From contig JADFJG010000018.1 in the NCBI GenBank assembly GCA_022566265.1, positions 1-40,456 of the forward strand: 40,456 nucleotides of DNA. Direction: 5' to 3'. Each line of letters starts with the position of its first letter. Position 1 is the first letter of the stretch. The stretch comes from Pseudomonadota bacterium. Lineage in GTDB: Bacteria; Pseudomonadota; Alphaproteobacteria; SMXQ01. The translations under genes were made by a program, and so were the position numbers. Positions 1 through 8,718 of the stretch are shown here, piece by piece. The notes under the pieces were generated by a model. That model was not told where the DNA came from and made no database searches. It saw nothing but the letters and a program-made list of their open reading frames with translations.

Positions 1-479
1 ATGAAGCCGCCCAACGGCACCCTCATATGCGGCTCGATCAGGCTGTATCGAGCCGGGAAAATATGAAGCGCGGCCCCGCCGGACCTTAAGACGCGGGCAA
101 TCTCGTCGAGCGCGAGGTCGTAGTTCATGACGTGCTCGAACACGGAAGCGGAAAAGACGAAGTCGAAGAAGCCGTCTCGGAAAGGAATACGATATATCAG
201 CTCCTTTACATCGTATTCGGGAATTTTCGCCTGCTTGTCTATGGGGGAGAACCCGAAATACCGCGAGTCTTCCGGTCGGCGCAGCTCCACCGCCGAGACG
301 ACGTCGAAGCCATAGGCGTCGTACCCGGCGTCGCGATATTCGTAGACGTAGGGGCCCGAGCCGCAACCGAAATCGAGGACCCTTGATTCACGATTCAGAT
401 CGAAACCAAGAAGAGTCAGCATATTGCGATGCCGTCGAACTTGGCTGAAGGCGGTCGGAACGGGCGAAGGCTGTCCCAT
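1..479 (-). CDS. Class I SAM-dependent methyltransferase, 3' end cut by the window edge
   Basis: The reading frame is open from the ATG at 479 to the window edge, about 159 codons, and is missing from the ORF track because it has no stop here. The SAM-binding motif I VLDFGCGSGPY lies near residue 35. The acidic end of strand 2 is GFDVV, and motif IV/post-motif is FDFVFSASVFEHV followed by EIARVLRSGG, typical of the Methyltransf_11 type. The upstream frame meets a stop about 20 codons before the ATG with no better start. It lies downstream of the GT4 gene on the same strand, so it probably methylates a sugar or lipid in the polysaccharide pathway. The substrate cannot be told. Confidence 0.8.
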   Translation of the reverse strand, partial: MGQPSPVPTAFSQVRRHRNMLTLLGFDLNRESRVLDFGCGSGPYVYEYRDAGYDAYGFDVVSAVELRRPEDSRYFGFSPIDKQAKIPEYDVKELIYRIPFRDGFFDFVFSASVFEHVMNYDLALDEIARVLRSGGAALHIFPARYSLIEPHMRVPLGGF

Positions 480-868
480 TTGGTGGTTGCATCCCCACGT
501 CGTGAATTTGCCGAGCGCCGAGGCGCTAGGTCATGGAATCCCCGGGCACCCGCACGTTATCATCTACACCATGTTCGGGGAGCGTGGATTCCGATCCGGT
601 TGAAACCGTAACCATGCTGTGCTGAGAGCCGTGTGATGGGTACCGGTGAACCGCCCATTGGACTGGGCCTTTCGCCGCAGATCCGATCAGGGTCGCGACC
701 ACCTTTCCAGGCTGGAAACTCAGGATGACCCAGAGAGGTTATAGCCATTCGATGTGCACCGACAGGTGTTGCTACGACCGGGCAGGACAGGCCCCGTCGA
801 GGAAGCCTTCGATTCGCAGAGGTTGCTCTACCGATTCGGGCGTTAGTATGACTCAAGCCGGTCAAAGG
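480..868. other. 389-bp gap without a recognisable gene
   Basis: This gap separates the GT4 gene from the partial methyltransferase on the same strand and is unusual in an otherwise closely packed cluster. The 101-codon minus-strand ORF at 560-865 has unbiased, Arg/Pro-rich composition and resembles nothing I know. A plus-strand stretch near 610-655 (GAGAGCCGTGTGATGGG) resembles the 5' half of a group II intron domain V, but the complementary half is absent. It may be a decayed insertion. Confidence 0.4.
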
Positions 869-2797
869 TCAGTCCCCCGTAGCCTGGCCGGGTCCGGAAC
901 CAGGAGGCGCCCGGCGGTCCGGGGTGTCCAAACCGTAGGCGTCCAGGGTCTCTGCGATCATGCGTCCGATCCCGAAGCGCTCGCGGATGAAGGCCGGTCC
1001 CCGTTGCCGCGCCTTCGCCGCCCAGTCGGGATTATCGAGAACAAAGAGAACACGCGCCGCCAGACGCGATGGGTTTCTCTTTGCCTCGATCCAGCCGGTG
1101 TGGCCGTCGAGAACGGCATCGCGGGTTCCACCGGCATCGGTCGCGACCACGGGCACACCGAGGGCCTGCGCCTCGATCACGACGTTTGGAAGCCCTTCGA
1201 AGCGGGAGGTCAGCAACAATACATCCATCGCGGCATAGGCCGGAGCGATGTTCTTCTCCGTTCCCGGAAGGAACAGCCGGTCGGCGATGCCAAGCCTGTC
1301 CGCCAGCTTCATTAATTTCGCCTGCATCGGTCCGGTTCCGACGAGAAGGAAAATGACGTCCGGTCGCGCGCGGGCGATCCGGGCGGCGGTGCGGACCCAA
1401 AGCAGTGGATCCTTCTCATTGTAGAAGCGAAAGACCGATCCGACGATGCGGGTACCATCCGGTATGCCGTGTTGCCGCCGGAAATCACTAATTTCGCGTG
1501 GGGTGGGACCGAGGCCGGTGAAATCAGAGCCGTTGTGGATCACGCGGAGCCGTTCGACAGGAACGTCGAGCCACTCGGCGTAATCAGCCGCGCCCGCCTC
1601 GCTGTTGTTCAGAAGGGTGACGTTCGGCAGGGCCAGGAGCGCCCGGTAGCCGCTTCGCATATAGGGCAAATGATAATTGAACCGATAAGGCGCCAGGTTC
1701 CGCGTACTCAAAACGATCTTGGGCACGCCGACGAATGCGGCGGCAAGGCCGGCCTTGATGCATGTGCCGTCCTGCCAAGCGTGGACGACTTCGGGCCGTC
1801 GCCTAAGGAATTCGAGCGCGTAATAGCCGATGCCGTCGGCCAGCCCCGGGGCCCACCATTGGAAAGGCCGCAGGAATTCATAGAGACGCGAGAGGCGGGA
1901 ATCTGGATTGAACTCCTTGGTTTCGTGCTGCAGCTTGGAAACGTCAATTGCAGCCTCCTCAAGCCGCCAACGGAAAAAGTCGTGATCGAGTACCTCGTTC
2001 CCCCGCTCGCAAAGGACGCTGACATCGCTGAGGCCTTCACCGGTTAGACCAACCGCCGTATTGACCAGCTGTCTCTCGGCCCCACCCCAGGCGAGGGCGG
2101 AATTCGCCAGCACGATACGCGAGGGAACGAAAGAAGCCCCAATGTCTCCAGTGGCCGTGCCGTCCTCGGTCAAAGACGACACGATTTTATTGAACTTCTT
2201 CCCCGTCCTGCTCCCCAGCCGGCGGCTGGCAAGCGAAACGACCCGGCCAATGACGGGTATCCTCGTTGCCGCATGGGCGGTCCGGCGAAGGACTGTGAAA
2301 TACAAGAGAACATGCCGCCATAGCCCTATGCTGTTCATGACCGCTGCTAACATCAGTCGTTGTCCGACCAGGATCGGGATCGGCCTCCGCGCCCACCCGA
2401 CGAGTGTCTTTAACACCACCCAGAACACGCCGTGGCGGAGAGCCGCGAGCCCCATGAAAAACGAGATCTGAGAACGGGTCCCGAAAAAAAGGAGCGTAGG
2501 CGCGGTTTTTTCCGGCAAATGCCACTGGCGTTGCCCCCGGTGAAGCCTTCCACCTGTCTGAAGCCATCCCACCCGCTTGGGAAAACGCAGAGCGAGTGCG
2601 CTGTTTTCGTTTGCCAGGACGATTCCCGCGACCTCCTGAAGGGCCAGCAATGCTTCGGCACTCTTCTCCGGGATGGCGTATGGAACGGCGACCGTGACCC
2701 GGCCAAGCCCCAACTCGGCGCGGGCGTCGCGCACTTCGCCCACCAAATCGTCCGGCACCGGACGTTCCATCTGCGTTTCGGACGGTTCCATATCCAT
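869..2797 (-). CDS. GT4-family glycosyltransferase with a ~220-residue N-terminal extension
   Basis: This 642-residue protein has a complete GT-B glycosyltransferase family 4 module in its last 420 residues. It starts with the acceptor-side motif AWGGAERQLVN near residue 236. The donor-binding signature EGLPNVVIEAQALGVPVV starts at about 534, with IVGSVFRFYNEKDP before it. Such enzymes transfer a nucleotide-activated sugar onto a growing lipid-linked glycan at the cytoplasmic membrane face. Residues 1-220 are not part of a normal GT4 (about 370-400 residues). They contain a Rossmann-like start (VTVAVPYAIPEKSAEALLAL) and hydrophobic stretches at about 110-170, and I do not recognise them. The ATG overlaps the stop of the upstream methyltransferase (TGATG), implying coupled translation. 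Confidence 0.88.
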   Translation of the reverse strand: MDMEPSETQMERPVPDDLVGEVRDARAELGLGRVTVAVPYAIPEKSAEALLALQEVAGIVLANENSALALRFPKRVGWLQTGGRLHRGQRQWHLPEKTAPTLLFFGTRSQISFFMGLAALRHGVFWVVLKTLVGWARRPIPILVGQRLMLAAVMNSIGLWRHVLLYFTVLRRTAHAATRIPVIGRVVSLASRRLGSRTGKKFNKIVSSLTEDGTATGDIGASFVPSRIVLANSALAWGGAERQLVNTAVGLTGEGLSDVSVLCERGNEVLDHDFFRWRLEEAAIDVSKLQHETKEFNPDSRLSRLYEFLRPFQWWAPGLADGIGYYALEFLRRRPEVVHAWQDGTCIKAGLAAAFVGVPKIVLSTRNLAPYRFNYHLPYMRSGYRALLALPNVTLLNNSEAGAADYAEWLDVPVERLRVIHNGSDFTGLGPTPREISDFRRQHGIPDGTRIVGSVFRFYNEKDPLLWVRTAARIARARPDVIFLLVGTGPMQAKLMKLADRLGIADRLFLPGTEKNIAPAYAAMDVLLLTSRFEGLPNVVIEAQALGVPVVATDAGGTRDAVLDGHTGWIEAKRNPSRLAARVLFVLDNPDWAAKARQRGPAFIRERFGIGRMIAETLDAYGLDTPDRRAPPGSGPGQATGD

Positions 2798-3693
2798 CAG
2801 GCGGGGGATCGGGTATCCGCCGCGGGCGCGGCGTTGTCCGACTGGGCCGGCGAATCATGCCGGCCGGCGGGCCGCAGTTTGTAGAGGATGCAGGAGCTGC
2901 CGAGCCAGCGCGCGCACCGTTCACGGGCCGGAAGTGGCCAGTTCGTTCCGCGTAGCATGTAGCCGGTGTAGAACAGGCCCATGGGCTCGACGCTCAGAAT
3001 CTCGTACCCGTTGCGGCGGAAATGGCGAAGCCACCAGAACCGGCCGAAGGTGGCGATTTCCGTGAAGGCGTTGCCAAACTCACCATGTCGCGGCGGCGTG
3101 AGGGCGCGCACCCCCTGGAAGGTCCGGATGCCGAGGCCGACCATACCGCTCATAACGGTGCGCGCGGCCCGCTTGACGCCGTTGATCCGAGTCCGGAGCG
3201 ACAGACCCGCCCCCTGCCCCGGATTGGCGCCCCCATGAACCGGGGATGCGGGGGGCGTGGCTCTCCGCCCCTGGATCAGCTTATGGCCCGTGCTCAGGTA
3301 ATGGCTAACGATGGTCCAGAAACTCCAGGTGCCCGTGGGCATGGCGTGCAGGCAAAAGCCGCCCGGTTTGAGCACACGGCCGATCTCCGCATAGAGACGC
3401 TCGCGGTCGCGGATGTGCTCCAGTACGTTCGACGAGAAGACGACGTCGAAGCTGTCGTCGGGGAAGGGGATGGCCGCGCCGTCGTAATCCAACACCGGGA
3501 ACACGCGTTCCTCGGCGTAATTCGATTGCGGAATGTCGATCGACGCGACGCCGTAACCGTGCTCGCTCAGGAGCTTGGCCTGGAAACCGGTGCCGCCGCC
3601 GATCTCCAATATCCGTACCCCGGGCGGCAGATGGCGCTCGACGAACGCGATCTCGTGCCGGCGGATTTGATGGAGAAACTCGATCGAGAACAT
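2797..3693 (-). CDS. Class I SAM-dependent methyltransferase
   Basis: The SAM-binding glycine motif ILEIGGGTGFQAKLL is near residue 30. The strand-2 acidic end is ASIDIPQSNY, followed by FDVVFSSNVLEHI and EIGRVLKPGGFCLHAMPTGTW, all standard for Methyltransf_11 enzymes. At 298 residues it is longer than the minimal fold. The extra C-terminal part carries an Arg-rich stretch and hydrophobic pieces (MGLFYTGYMLRGTNW) that may dock at the membrane. The ORF opens with TTG at 3699, but the ATG two codons in is preferred. Translation is coupled to the GT4 gene by a one-base overlap. It probably methylates a sugar or the chain end of the exported glycan; chain-end capping by methylation is known for ABC-exported O antigens. 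Confidence 0.82.
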   Translation of the reverse strand: MFSIEFLHQIRRHEIAFVERHLPPGVRILEIGGGTGFQAKLLSEHGYGVASIDIPQSNYAEERVFPVLDYDGAAIPFPDDSFDVVFSSNVLEHIRDRERLYAEIGRVLKPGGFCLHAMPTGTWSFWTIVSHYLSTGHKLIQGRRATPPASPVHGGANPGQGAGLSLRTRINGVKRAARTVMSGMVGLGIRTFQGVRALTPPRHGEFGNAFTEIATFGRFWWLRHFRRNGYEILSVEPMGLFYTGYMLRGTNWPLPARERCARWLGSSCILYKLRPAGRHDSPAQSDNAAPAADTRSPA

Positions 3694-3705
3694 CGGCAAC
3701 CCATT

Positions 3706-4923
3706 TCAGCTTGAACGTTCACTGATCGGTTCCGGCGGGCCCTCCACGGCCTCTCCATACAAATGCTCGCCGCCTCGCCTTTCCAAAGCTTCACACATTG
3801 TCTTGAACTCACGCCGGATGACGTCGAGGTCGTCTTCCTCCCAAACCAATTTCTGAACGGGGGAGGCGAAAGGGTAACGCTCGGCGCCGATTTCGATACC
3901 GAGGTTCGTCAACCATTCGACGGTCGTTTGCGGCACGCCCGGAGTGAGAATCTTGAACATCAAATATGGCGTGGTTTCGCTAAGGATACAAAGCCCCATC
4001 GGTCCGTTACTCGAACCGAGATTGAGATAGCTCCTCTCATAGAGCGCCATGCGCAGCTCGAGGTTGAGCGGCGCGCCCTCGAATATCGTGAGACCGGCGA
4101 AGAGCCCGGTGGTAGGCGCCATCGCAGTCTCGAGGTCGCGAACGAAGACCGCGAAATATTCCTTCGGATCGAGACCACGGGCGAACGCCGTCCACGCCGT
4201 GACGTTACTGTTGCGCTCCTCGTGGTAACCGTATTCACGCAAGGTGATGGTAACGACCTTGCGTCCGTGGGCACGGGGCACCAACCACTGGTCGGCATAG
4301 CGCCGCGCCTGTTCGCCCCCGTTCAGCACGCAGCCCTGCTTGCCGGCTCTGCCGGCCGCCATCAACTCCCGGTAGGCGGTGACAGCGTAACCTTGGGTAT
4401 CCGGCGACTTGGACTTATAATTCTCAGGGTAAACATGGTTGGCCAAACGCGCCACGAGATCCGCTTGTCTCCGGGAGTTACAGAAGACATGGCCGGTGCA
4501 GGAGGGAAGAAGCTGGAGGCTGGGCAACAACAGGTTGGATATGCGCCAGCGCCGCGATTCGCGGTCGACGATCCGTTCGTAGTCGGGCCATTCCTCGCGA
4601 AATCCCCCCCTCTCGCCCGGCACGAACATAACCTGTATCGCGGCAAGGCCTCTTGCGCGCCGCTCCAGATCGGCGGCCGCAAGGAAGAACAGAAAGTCGA
4701 AGGTGATCGGCTCGCGGCCGAGATCGTAGAACACGCGAAGTGTCGTATCGTCGGCACGCAGGCTTGGAACTAAAAGCGAAGCCGAGTCCAGGCAGTAATT
4801 TTTGATCCTGTTCCAGAACTTCTGAACTCGCGCGCGCCGGGCACGGAGGTCTGCTTTCGGATCCGGCACAAATTGCGACAACTGCTTCTTAAGAAATTGC
4901 ACGGAAGGCGGTCGCTTGTTCAC
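3706..4923 (-). CDS. Unrecognised protein of the polysaccharide cluster
   Basis: This 405-residue soluble protein starts with GTG. No family is assigned with confidence. It has no signal peptide or convincing membrane segment. The C-terminal half contains VVTITLREYGYHEERNSN, then YFAVFVRDLET and LRMALYERSYLNLGSSNGP. This layout (a beta-strand with a basic/Tyr loop, then a repeat about 40 residues later) recalls the C-terminal half of GT-B or fucosyltransferase-like enzymes that bind a nucleotide sugar, but this is inference. It lies between the dehydrogenase and the methyltransferase with gaps of 15 and 12 bp, clearly inside the operon. It could be a glycosyltransferase of an undescribed family. 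Confidence 0.75.
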   Translation of the reverse strand: MNKRPPSVQFLKKQLSQFVPDPKADLRARRARVQKFWNRIKNYCLDSASLLVPSLRADDTTLRVFYDLGREPITFDFLFFLAAADLERRARGLAAIQVMFVPGERGGFREEWPDYERIVDRESRRWRISNLLLPSLQLLPSCTGHVFCNSRRQADLVARLANHVYPENYKSKSPDTQGYAVTAYRELMAAGRAGKQGCVLNGGEQARRYADQWLVPRAHGRKVVTITLREYGYHEERNSNVTAWTAFARGLDPKEYFAVFVRDLETAMAPTTGLFAGLTIFEGAPLNLELRMALYERSYLNLGSSNGPMGLCILSETTPYLMFKILTPGVPQTTVEWLTNLGIEIGAERYPFASPVQKLVWEEDDLDVIRREFKTMCEALERRGGEHLYGEAVEGPPEPISERSS

Positions 4924-4938
4924 AGTCTTATGCCCGCA

Positions 4939-5997
4939 TCATCCCGCGGATCCAATCGCCATGTCGATGAGCGCCCGGCCGACCCGGCCGGCTTCGACGT
5001 CTTCCAAGGCCTTGTCGATATCGGCTAACGGATAGTCCCGTGTGTCCATCTTGGTCAGCGGAAGCCTGCCGCTCAGGAACTCGGCCGCGTAATCCGGTAT
5101 GTCCCGGTCGGGCACGGTATCGCCACCCCAACTGCCCAGGAGACGCTTGCCGCGGATGAGATCGTAAGGGTCGATGGCGATGCGTTCGCCCGGCGCCGGA
5201 TTGCCGGCGACGACGCAAAGCCCGCCACCGTCCCTTGCCGCGCCAAAGGCGGTTTCCATGACCGCGGGCCGGCCCGAGGCCTCGATGGCAAGATCGACGC
5301 CGCGCCCATCGGTGATCCCGAGGACGGCCTCGAGCGGATCGCGCGAGGCGGCATTCACCGTATGCGTCGCGCCGAGCGTTTCGGCCTGGCGCAGCTTCGC
5401 CTCGATGACGTCGACGGCGATGATCGGGGTTGCTCCCGCCATGGCGGCCACCGCCACGGCCGAGGCGCCGACGCCGCCGACGCCGAAGACGGCGACCGAC
5501 TGGCCGCGCCCGAGTTTCGCCGTGTTGCGCACGATGCCGCCGCCCGTCGGCACGGCGCAGCCGAGCAACGCCGCCTCTCGCAGTGGCATTTCGGGCGGGA
5601 TGGGGGTGAGGCGGTTCTCCGATACCACCGCGCGGCGCATGAAGGTGCTGATGGCGCCCGAATTAACCGGGCCTTCGTCACCCTGATAGACAGTGGAAGG
5701 CGCCTCCGCGCCTTCGCCCTTGATCCAGGACAGCACCACGTGATCGCCCGGCCCGACCTTGGTCACGCCGTCGCCGATCTCGGCGACGATGCCCGATCCC
5801 TCGTGGCCCAGGGTGTGGGGGAGGTGCGGGTCGGGGCCCTTAAGGCCGCGGACCTCGTTGATCTGGGAACGGCACACGCCGCTGTAGGCCACGTCCACCA
5901 GCACCTGTCCGGGCCCCAGCGCCGGGAGCTTCAGATCCATGATCCTGAGCGCGGCTCCGGTCTCCACCAGAACCGCCGCCTCGACCCTGGCGGTCAT
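4939..5997 (-). CDS. Zinc-type alcohol dehydrogenase (MDR superfamily) without the structural-zinc loop
   Basis: This 352-residue medium-chain dehydrogenase oxidises or reduces a hydroxyl/keto group with NAD(P). The catalytic zinc ligands are visible as VCRSQ near residue 39, the GHEGSG motif near 60, and LLGCAVPTGGG near 150. The nucleotide-binding motif is VAVFGVGGVGASAVAVA. The usual four-cysteine structural-zinc loop is replaced by WIKGEGAEAPSTVYQ, which holds no cysteine. The ORF track extends 51 residues too far. The ATG at 5997 is chosen because the fold starts there and AAGGAA lies upstream. Within the operon it probably acts on a sugar or its precursor. Confidence 0.88.
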   Translation of the reverse strand: MTARVEAAVLVETGAALRIMDLKLPALGPGQVLVDVAYSGVCRSQINEVRGLKGPDPHLPHTLGHEGSGIVAEIGDGVTKVGPGDHVVLSWIKGEGAEAPSTVYQGDEGPVNSGAISTFMRRAVVSENRLTPIPPEMPLREAALLGCAVPTGGGIVRNTAKLGRGQSVAVFGVGGVGASAVAVAAMAGATPIIAVDVIEAKLRQAETLGATHTVNAASRDPLEAVLGITDGRGVDLAIEASGRPAVMETAFGAARDGGGLCVVAGNPAPGERIAIDPYDLIRGKRLLGSWGGDTVPDRDIPDYAAEFLSGRLPLTKMDTRDYPLADIDKALEDVEAGRVGRALIDMAIGSAG

Positions 5998-6076
5998 ACC
6001 CCGTTGTTTCCTTTTGCCCGTGGCGTCTCTAACGAGTCCGTGCCCGCCCATCCGGCGTGGCGGGTCCGGCCTCGCG

Positions 6077-6739
6077 CTATCCGGCGATGAACCAGTAGTA
6101 ATCACCGCTATAACCGGCCTCGTCGAACAGCGCCGTCCAGTCCTCGACATGCATGTAACTCAGCGCCGTCAGGTTCCATGCCAGCATGTTTTGGCGCTCC
6201 TCGTCGTTGCGCCAGGCGTCGACGGTGATGAAGGCGTGCCGGCGGGAGACCCGCTCGATCTCGCCGAGCGCCCGCTTGCACTCCTCGATCGCCAAATTGT
6301 GAACCGTGTTGATGGCGATGACGAGATCGAAGCTGGCGTCCTCGAACGGCAGCTCCCTCGCGTTCGCCACCTGGACGAAAGGTTTCATGTCTTCGATGGC
6401 ATTCTCGATGGCGTAAGACGAGACGTCGATGCCGCGAATGTCGATGCCGGGCATCAGCAGCTTGAAATCATGCATCATGAAGCCCTTGGCGCAGCCGACA
6501 TCGAGCACCGAGGCGTCCTCGGCCAGCCCGTAGTGGTCGCGAAACCGCTTGACCGTCTCGGTCCAGAAGCGGGGATGATAATGGTAGCCGCCGTAACCGG
6601 TCAGCCTATCGCCGTCGAAGAACCCGGCGCCGAACTCCCGCGCGGTGGCGCGATGCCCGTCCGTTATGAGTTTGGCGCGCTCATCCACCGGCCGCGGCGA
6701 GGTTGGATAGCGGTCGAGGAGATTGATTTCCTGGCCCAT
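6077..6739 (-). CDS. SAM-dependent methyltransferase (VLDVGCAKGF type)
   Basis: The SAM-binding motif is VLDVGCAKGFMMHDF near residue 80. It is followed by RGIDVSSYAIENAIEDM, then FDLVIAINTVHNL where most relatives have an EH. It ends in WTALFDEAGYSGDYYWFIAG. The combination CAKGF, NTVHNL and a terminal YxGDYYWFI marks a recognisable subgroup of sugar-cluster methyltransferases. The longer frame opens with TTG at 6760; the ATG at 6739 (MGQEINLLDRYP) fits the subgroup better, though neither has a clear ribosome site. It sits between the ALS-like TPP enzyme and the dehydrogenase. Confidence 0.82.
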   Translation of the reverse strand: MGQEINLLDRYPTSPRPVDERAKLITDGHRATAREFGAGFFDGDRLTGYGGYHYHPRFWTETVKRFRDHYGLAEDASVLDVGCAKGFMMHDFKLLMPGIDIRGIDVSSYAIENAIEDMKPFVQVANARELPFEDASFDLVIAINTVHNLAIEECKRALGEIERVSRRHAFITVDAWRNDEERQNMLAWNLTALSYMHVEDWTALFDEAGYSGDYYWFIAG

Positions 6740-6773
6740 AAAGGGAACGCGTAGCGTCAATCGTTCGCCGGCC

Positions 6774-8570
6774 TCAGTCGAGATGGCGTGACACTTCGAG
6801 TGGCTCGACGATCATGTTTTTCAAAAATTCATCGCGCGGCATCAAGGGATTGGGATCCTCGATGGGACGGCCGGACTTTAACATAGGCACCAGGCGCTGG
6901 TTCGGGTCGAACTCCAGGTTGCACAGGACCGGGCCCTCATGGTCGAGAACCTGGCGAATCTTCTCGCGCATGCCGGCGTGACTTTTAATCGAGAGGGCCT
7001 TGATGCCGTATGCGCGGGCAATGCTTACGTAATCCGGATCGGGGACACCGCCTTCCGGCCGGGAAGCGTGGTACCGGCTATCGTACCAGTCATCCTGGGT
7101 CTGTTGGATGATGCCGTAGCCGTGATTATTGAACAGGAAGATCTTGATCGGCAGCCGATGGTGGTCGATTGTCGCCAGCTCCTGAATGTTCACTTGCAGG
7201 CCGCCGTCGCCAATGATGCAGATCACCTGCTTCTTATCGTTGGCGAAGCATCCGCCCATGCTGGCAGCCAGGGAATAGCCCATCGGCGAGTTGTTGAGTG
7301 CCGATAAAACCCTCTGGTTCTTGCCAATTTCATAGCCTTGGAAAGTCTGGATCAGGTTGCCGCCACAATCGGTGAAGATGATATCGCCCTCGGCGGTCTC
7401 CTTGGACAGATCGCGCAGGAAGACATAAGGATTTACCGAACCCTTCTGCTTCTCGAATTCCGGGTCGCAGGACGGGTATTTGTCCCGCCAGTCGGCGATT
7501 TTGGCGAGCCACGGGGAGATATCGCGCGTTCTAATCCTGTTCATCTTTTGATCGATGACATTGAAGAAGTCGCTGACATCCGCCTGGATCTTCACATCGA
7601 TTTTCATGCCCTGGCGGGAGAACTTCGATAGTTCACTTTGGTCGAGCTCGACCACCACCTTCTTGGCATCCCGCGCAAAGCTGCTGGCCGGGGTCCCCGT
7701 GGCATGTGAATCGAGGCGCGAGCCAATCGAAAGGACAAAGTCTGAATTCTGGATGGCAAAGTTGCCGCGCCGCGTCGAGCTGATTCCGAAACCGCCGATG
7801 TTGAGCGCATGATTGGTTTCATACATATCCATCGTTGCCCAGGTGAGGGCGATCGGAAAGCCAAGCCGGTCCGCCAGCCGCCGCGCGCGCTCTTCCTCTT
7901 TCTTGATGCGGATGGCACCGCCCAGCACCAGAATCGGGCGTTCCGCCTCGGCGATCAGTTTGAGGACCCGTTCGACCTTGTTCTCCAACGGTTTCGGGTC
8001 CAGCTTCTTCTTTTTCCTGGGCTTGAACGATGGCAGTGTCCGCGGGTCGATGTTCATGCGTTGTACGTCGTCGGGAATGTCGATGAAGACCGGTCCCGGA
8101 CGGCCCGTGGTCGCCAGGTGAATCGCCTTCTCAAGCTCGTAGCGGATGCGTGAAGGGTCCTCGACCAGCGCGGCGTACTTGGTTATCGGCTTCACCAGCT
8201 CCACATGAGGCGATTCCTGGAAGCCCAACTGGCGCACGCCAGGGGCGTTCTTGCTGAGCCGGGTGGTCGAGACCTGACCGGCCAGAAAGATCGAGGGAAG
8301 CGAATCGTAATAAAGACACGCCATGCCGGTCAGCAGGTTGGTGACGCCCGGGCCCGTCGTCACGATCGCGGCACCCATATTGCCGGTCACCCGGGTATAG
8401 CCGTCAACCGCCATCGCCGCGGCCTGCTCATGCAGGGTGGGGATATATTCGATATTGGCCTCGGCGGCGACCGAATCGATGAGCCGCGCATTCGCCCCGC
8501 CGGTGACGACGAAGACATGGCGAATCCCAAGCCCCACCAAAAATTTAGCTACGTAATCGGAAACCTGCAT
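6774..8570 (-). CDS. Acetolactate-synthase-like thiamine-diphosphate enzyme
   Basis: This is a 598-residue enzyme with the three-domain layout of the acetohydroxyacid synthase family. The N-terminal TPP-PYR domain has the catalytic Glu48 in LHEQAAAMAVDGYTR. The central domain contains RPILVLGGAIRIKK. The C-terminal TPP-binding domain has GDGGLQVNIQELATI followed by LFNNHGYG. Housekeeping IlvB is normally beside its small subunit IlvN; here the neighbours are methyltransferases and sugar enzymes. Known polysaccharide relatives such as YerE add a two-carbon unit from pyruvate to a 4-keto sugar, making branched sugars. The ORF opens at 8750, but the family start is MQVSDYVAKFL at 8570; an ATG at 8675 is also possible. 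Confidence 0.88.
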   Translation of the reverse strand: MQVSDYVAKFLVGLGIRHVFVVTGGANARLIDSVAAEANIEYIPTLHEQAAAMAVDGYTRVTGNMGAAIVTTGPGVTNLLTGMACLYYDSLPSIFLAGQVSTTRLSKNAPGVRQLGFQESPHVELVKPITKYAALVEDPSRIRYELEKAIHLATTGRPGPVFIDIPDDVQRMNIDPRTLPSFKPRKKKKLDPKPLENKVERVLKLIAEAERPILVLGGAIRIKKEEERARRLADRLGFPIALTWATMDMYETNHALNIGGFGISSTRRGNFAIQNSDFVLSIGSRLDSHATGTPASSFARDAKKVVVELDQSELSKFSRQGMKIDVKIQADVSDFFNVIDQKMNRIRTRDISPWLAKIADWRDKYPSCDPEFEKQKGSVNPYVFLRDLSKETAEGDIIFTDCGGNLIQTFQGYEIGKNQRVLSALNNSPMGYSLAASMGGCFANDKKQVICIIGDGGLQVNIQELATIDHHRLPIKIFLFNNHGYGIIQQTQDDWYDSRYHASRPEGGVPDPDYVSIARAYGIKALSIKSHAGMREKIRQVLDHEGPVLCNLEFDPNQRLVPMLKSGRPIEDPNPLMPRDEFLKNMIVEPLEVSRHLD

Positions 8571-8718
8571 TTTCGCTGGTCCTATCACCTGGTCCGGCCG
8601 AGCGCTCACGTCACCTCTCACCGAAGAGTCCGCTGGATCTTGGTTGAAAAAGGCCCCAACGGTCTGTTCGCGCATATCCTTCACTGTCAAACGACATCCA
8701 TTTGGCCATTCGATATCT

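Noticed and set aside
560-865. 101-codon ORF and group II intron domain V-like stretch (GAGAGCCGTGTGATGGG)
   Set aside because: The second half of domain V (CGCACGTACGGTTC-like) is missing and no reverse transcriptase is nearby. The ORF has no coding character.
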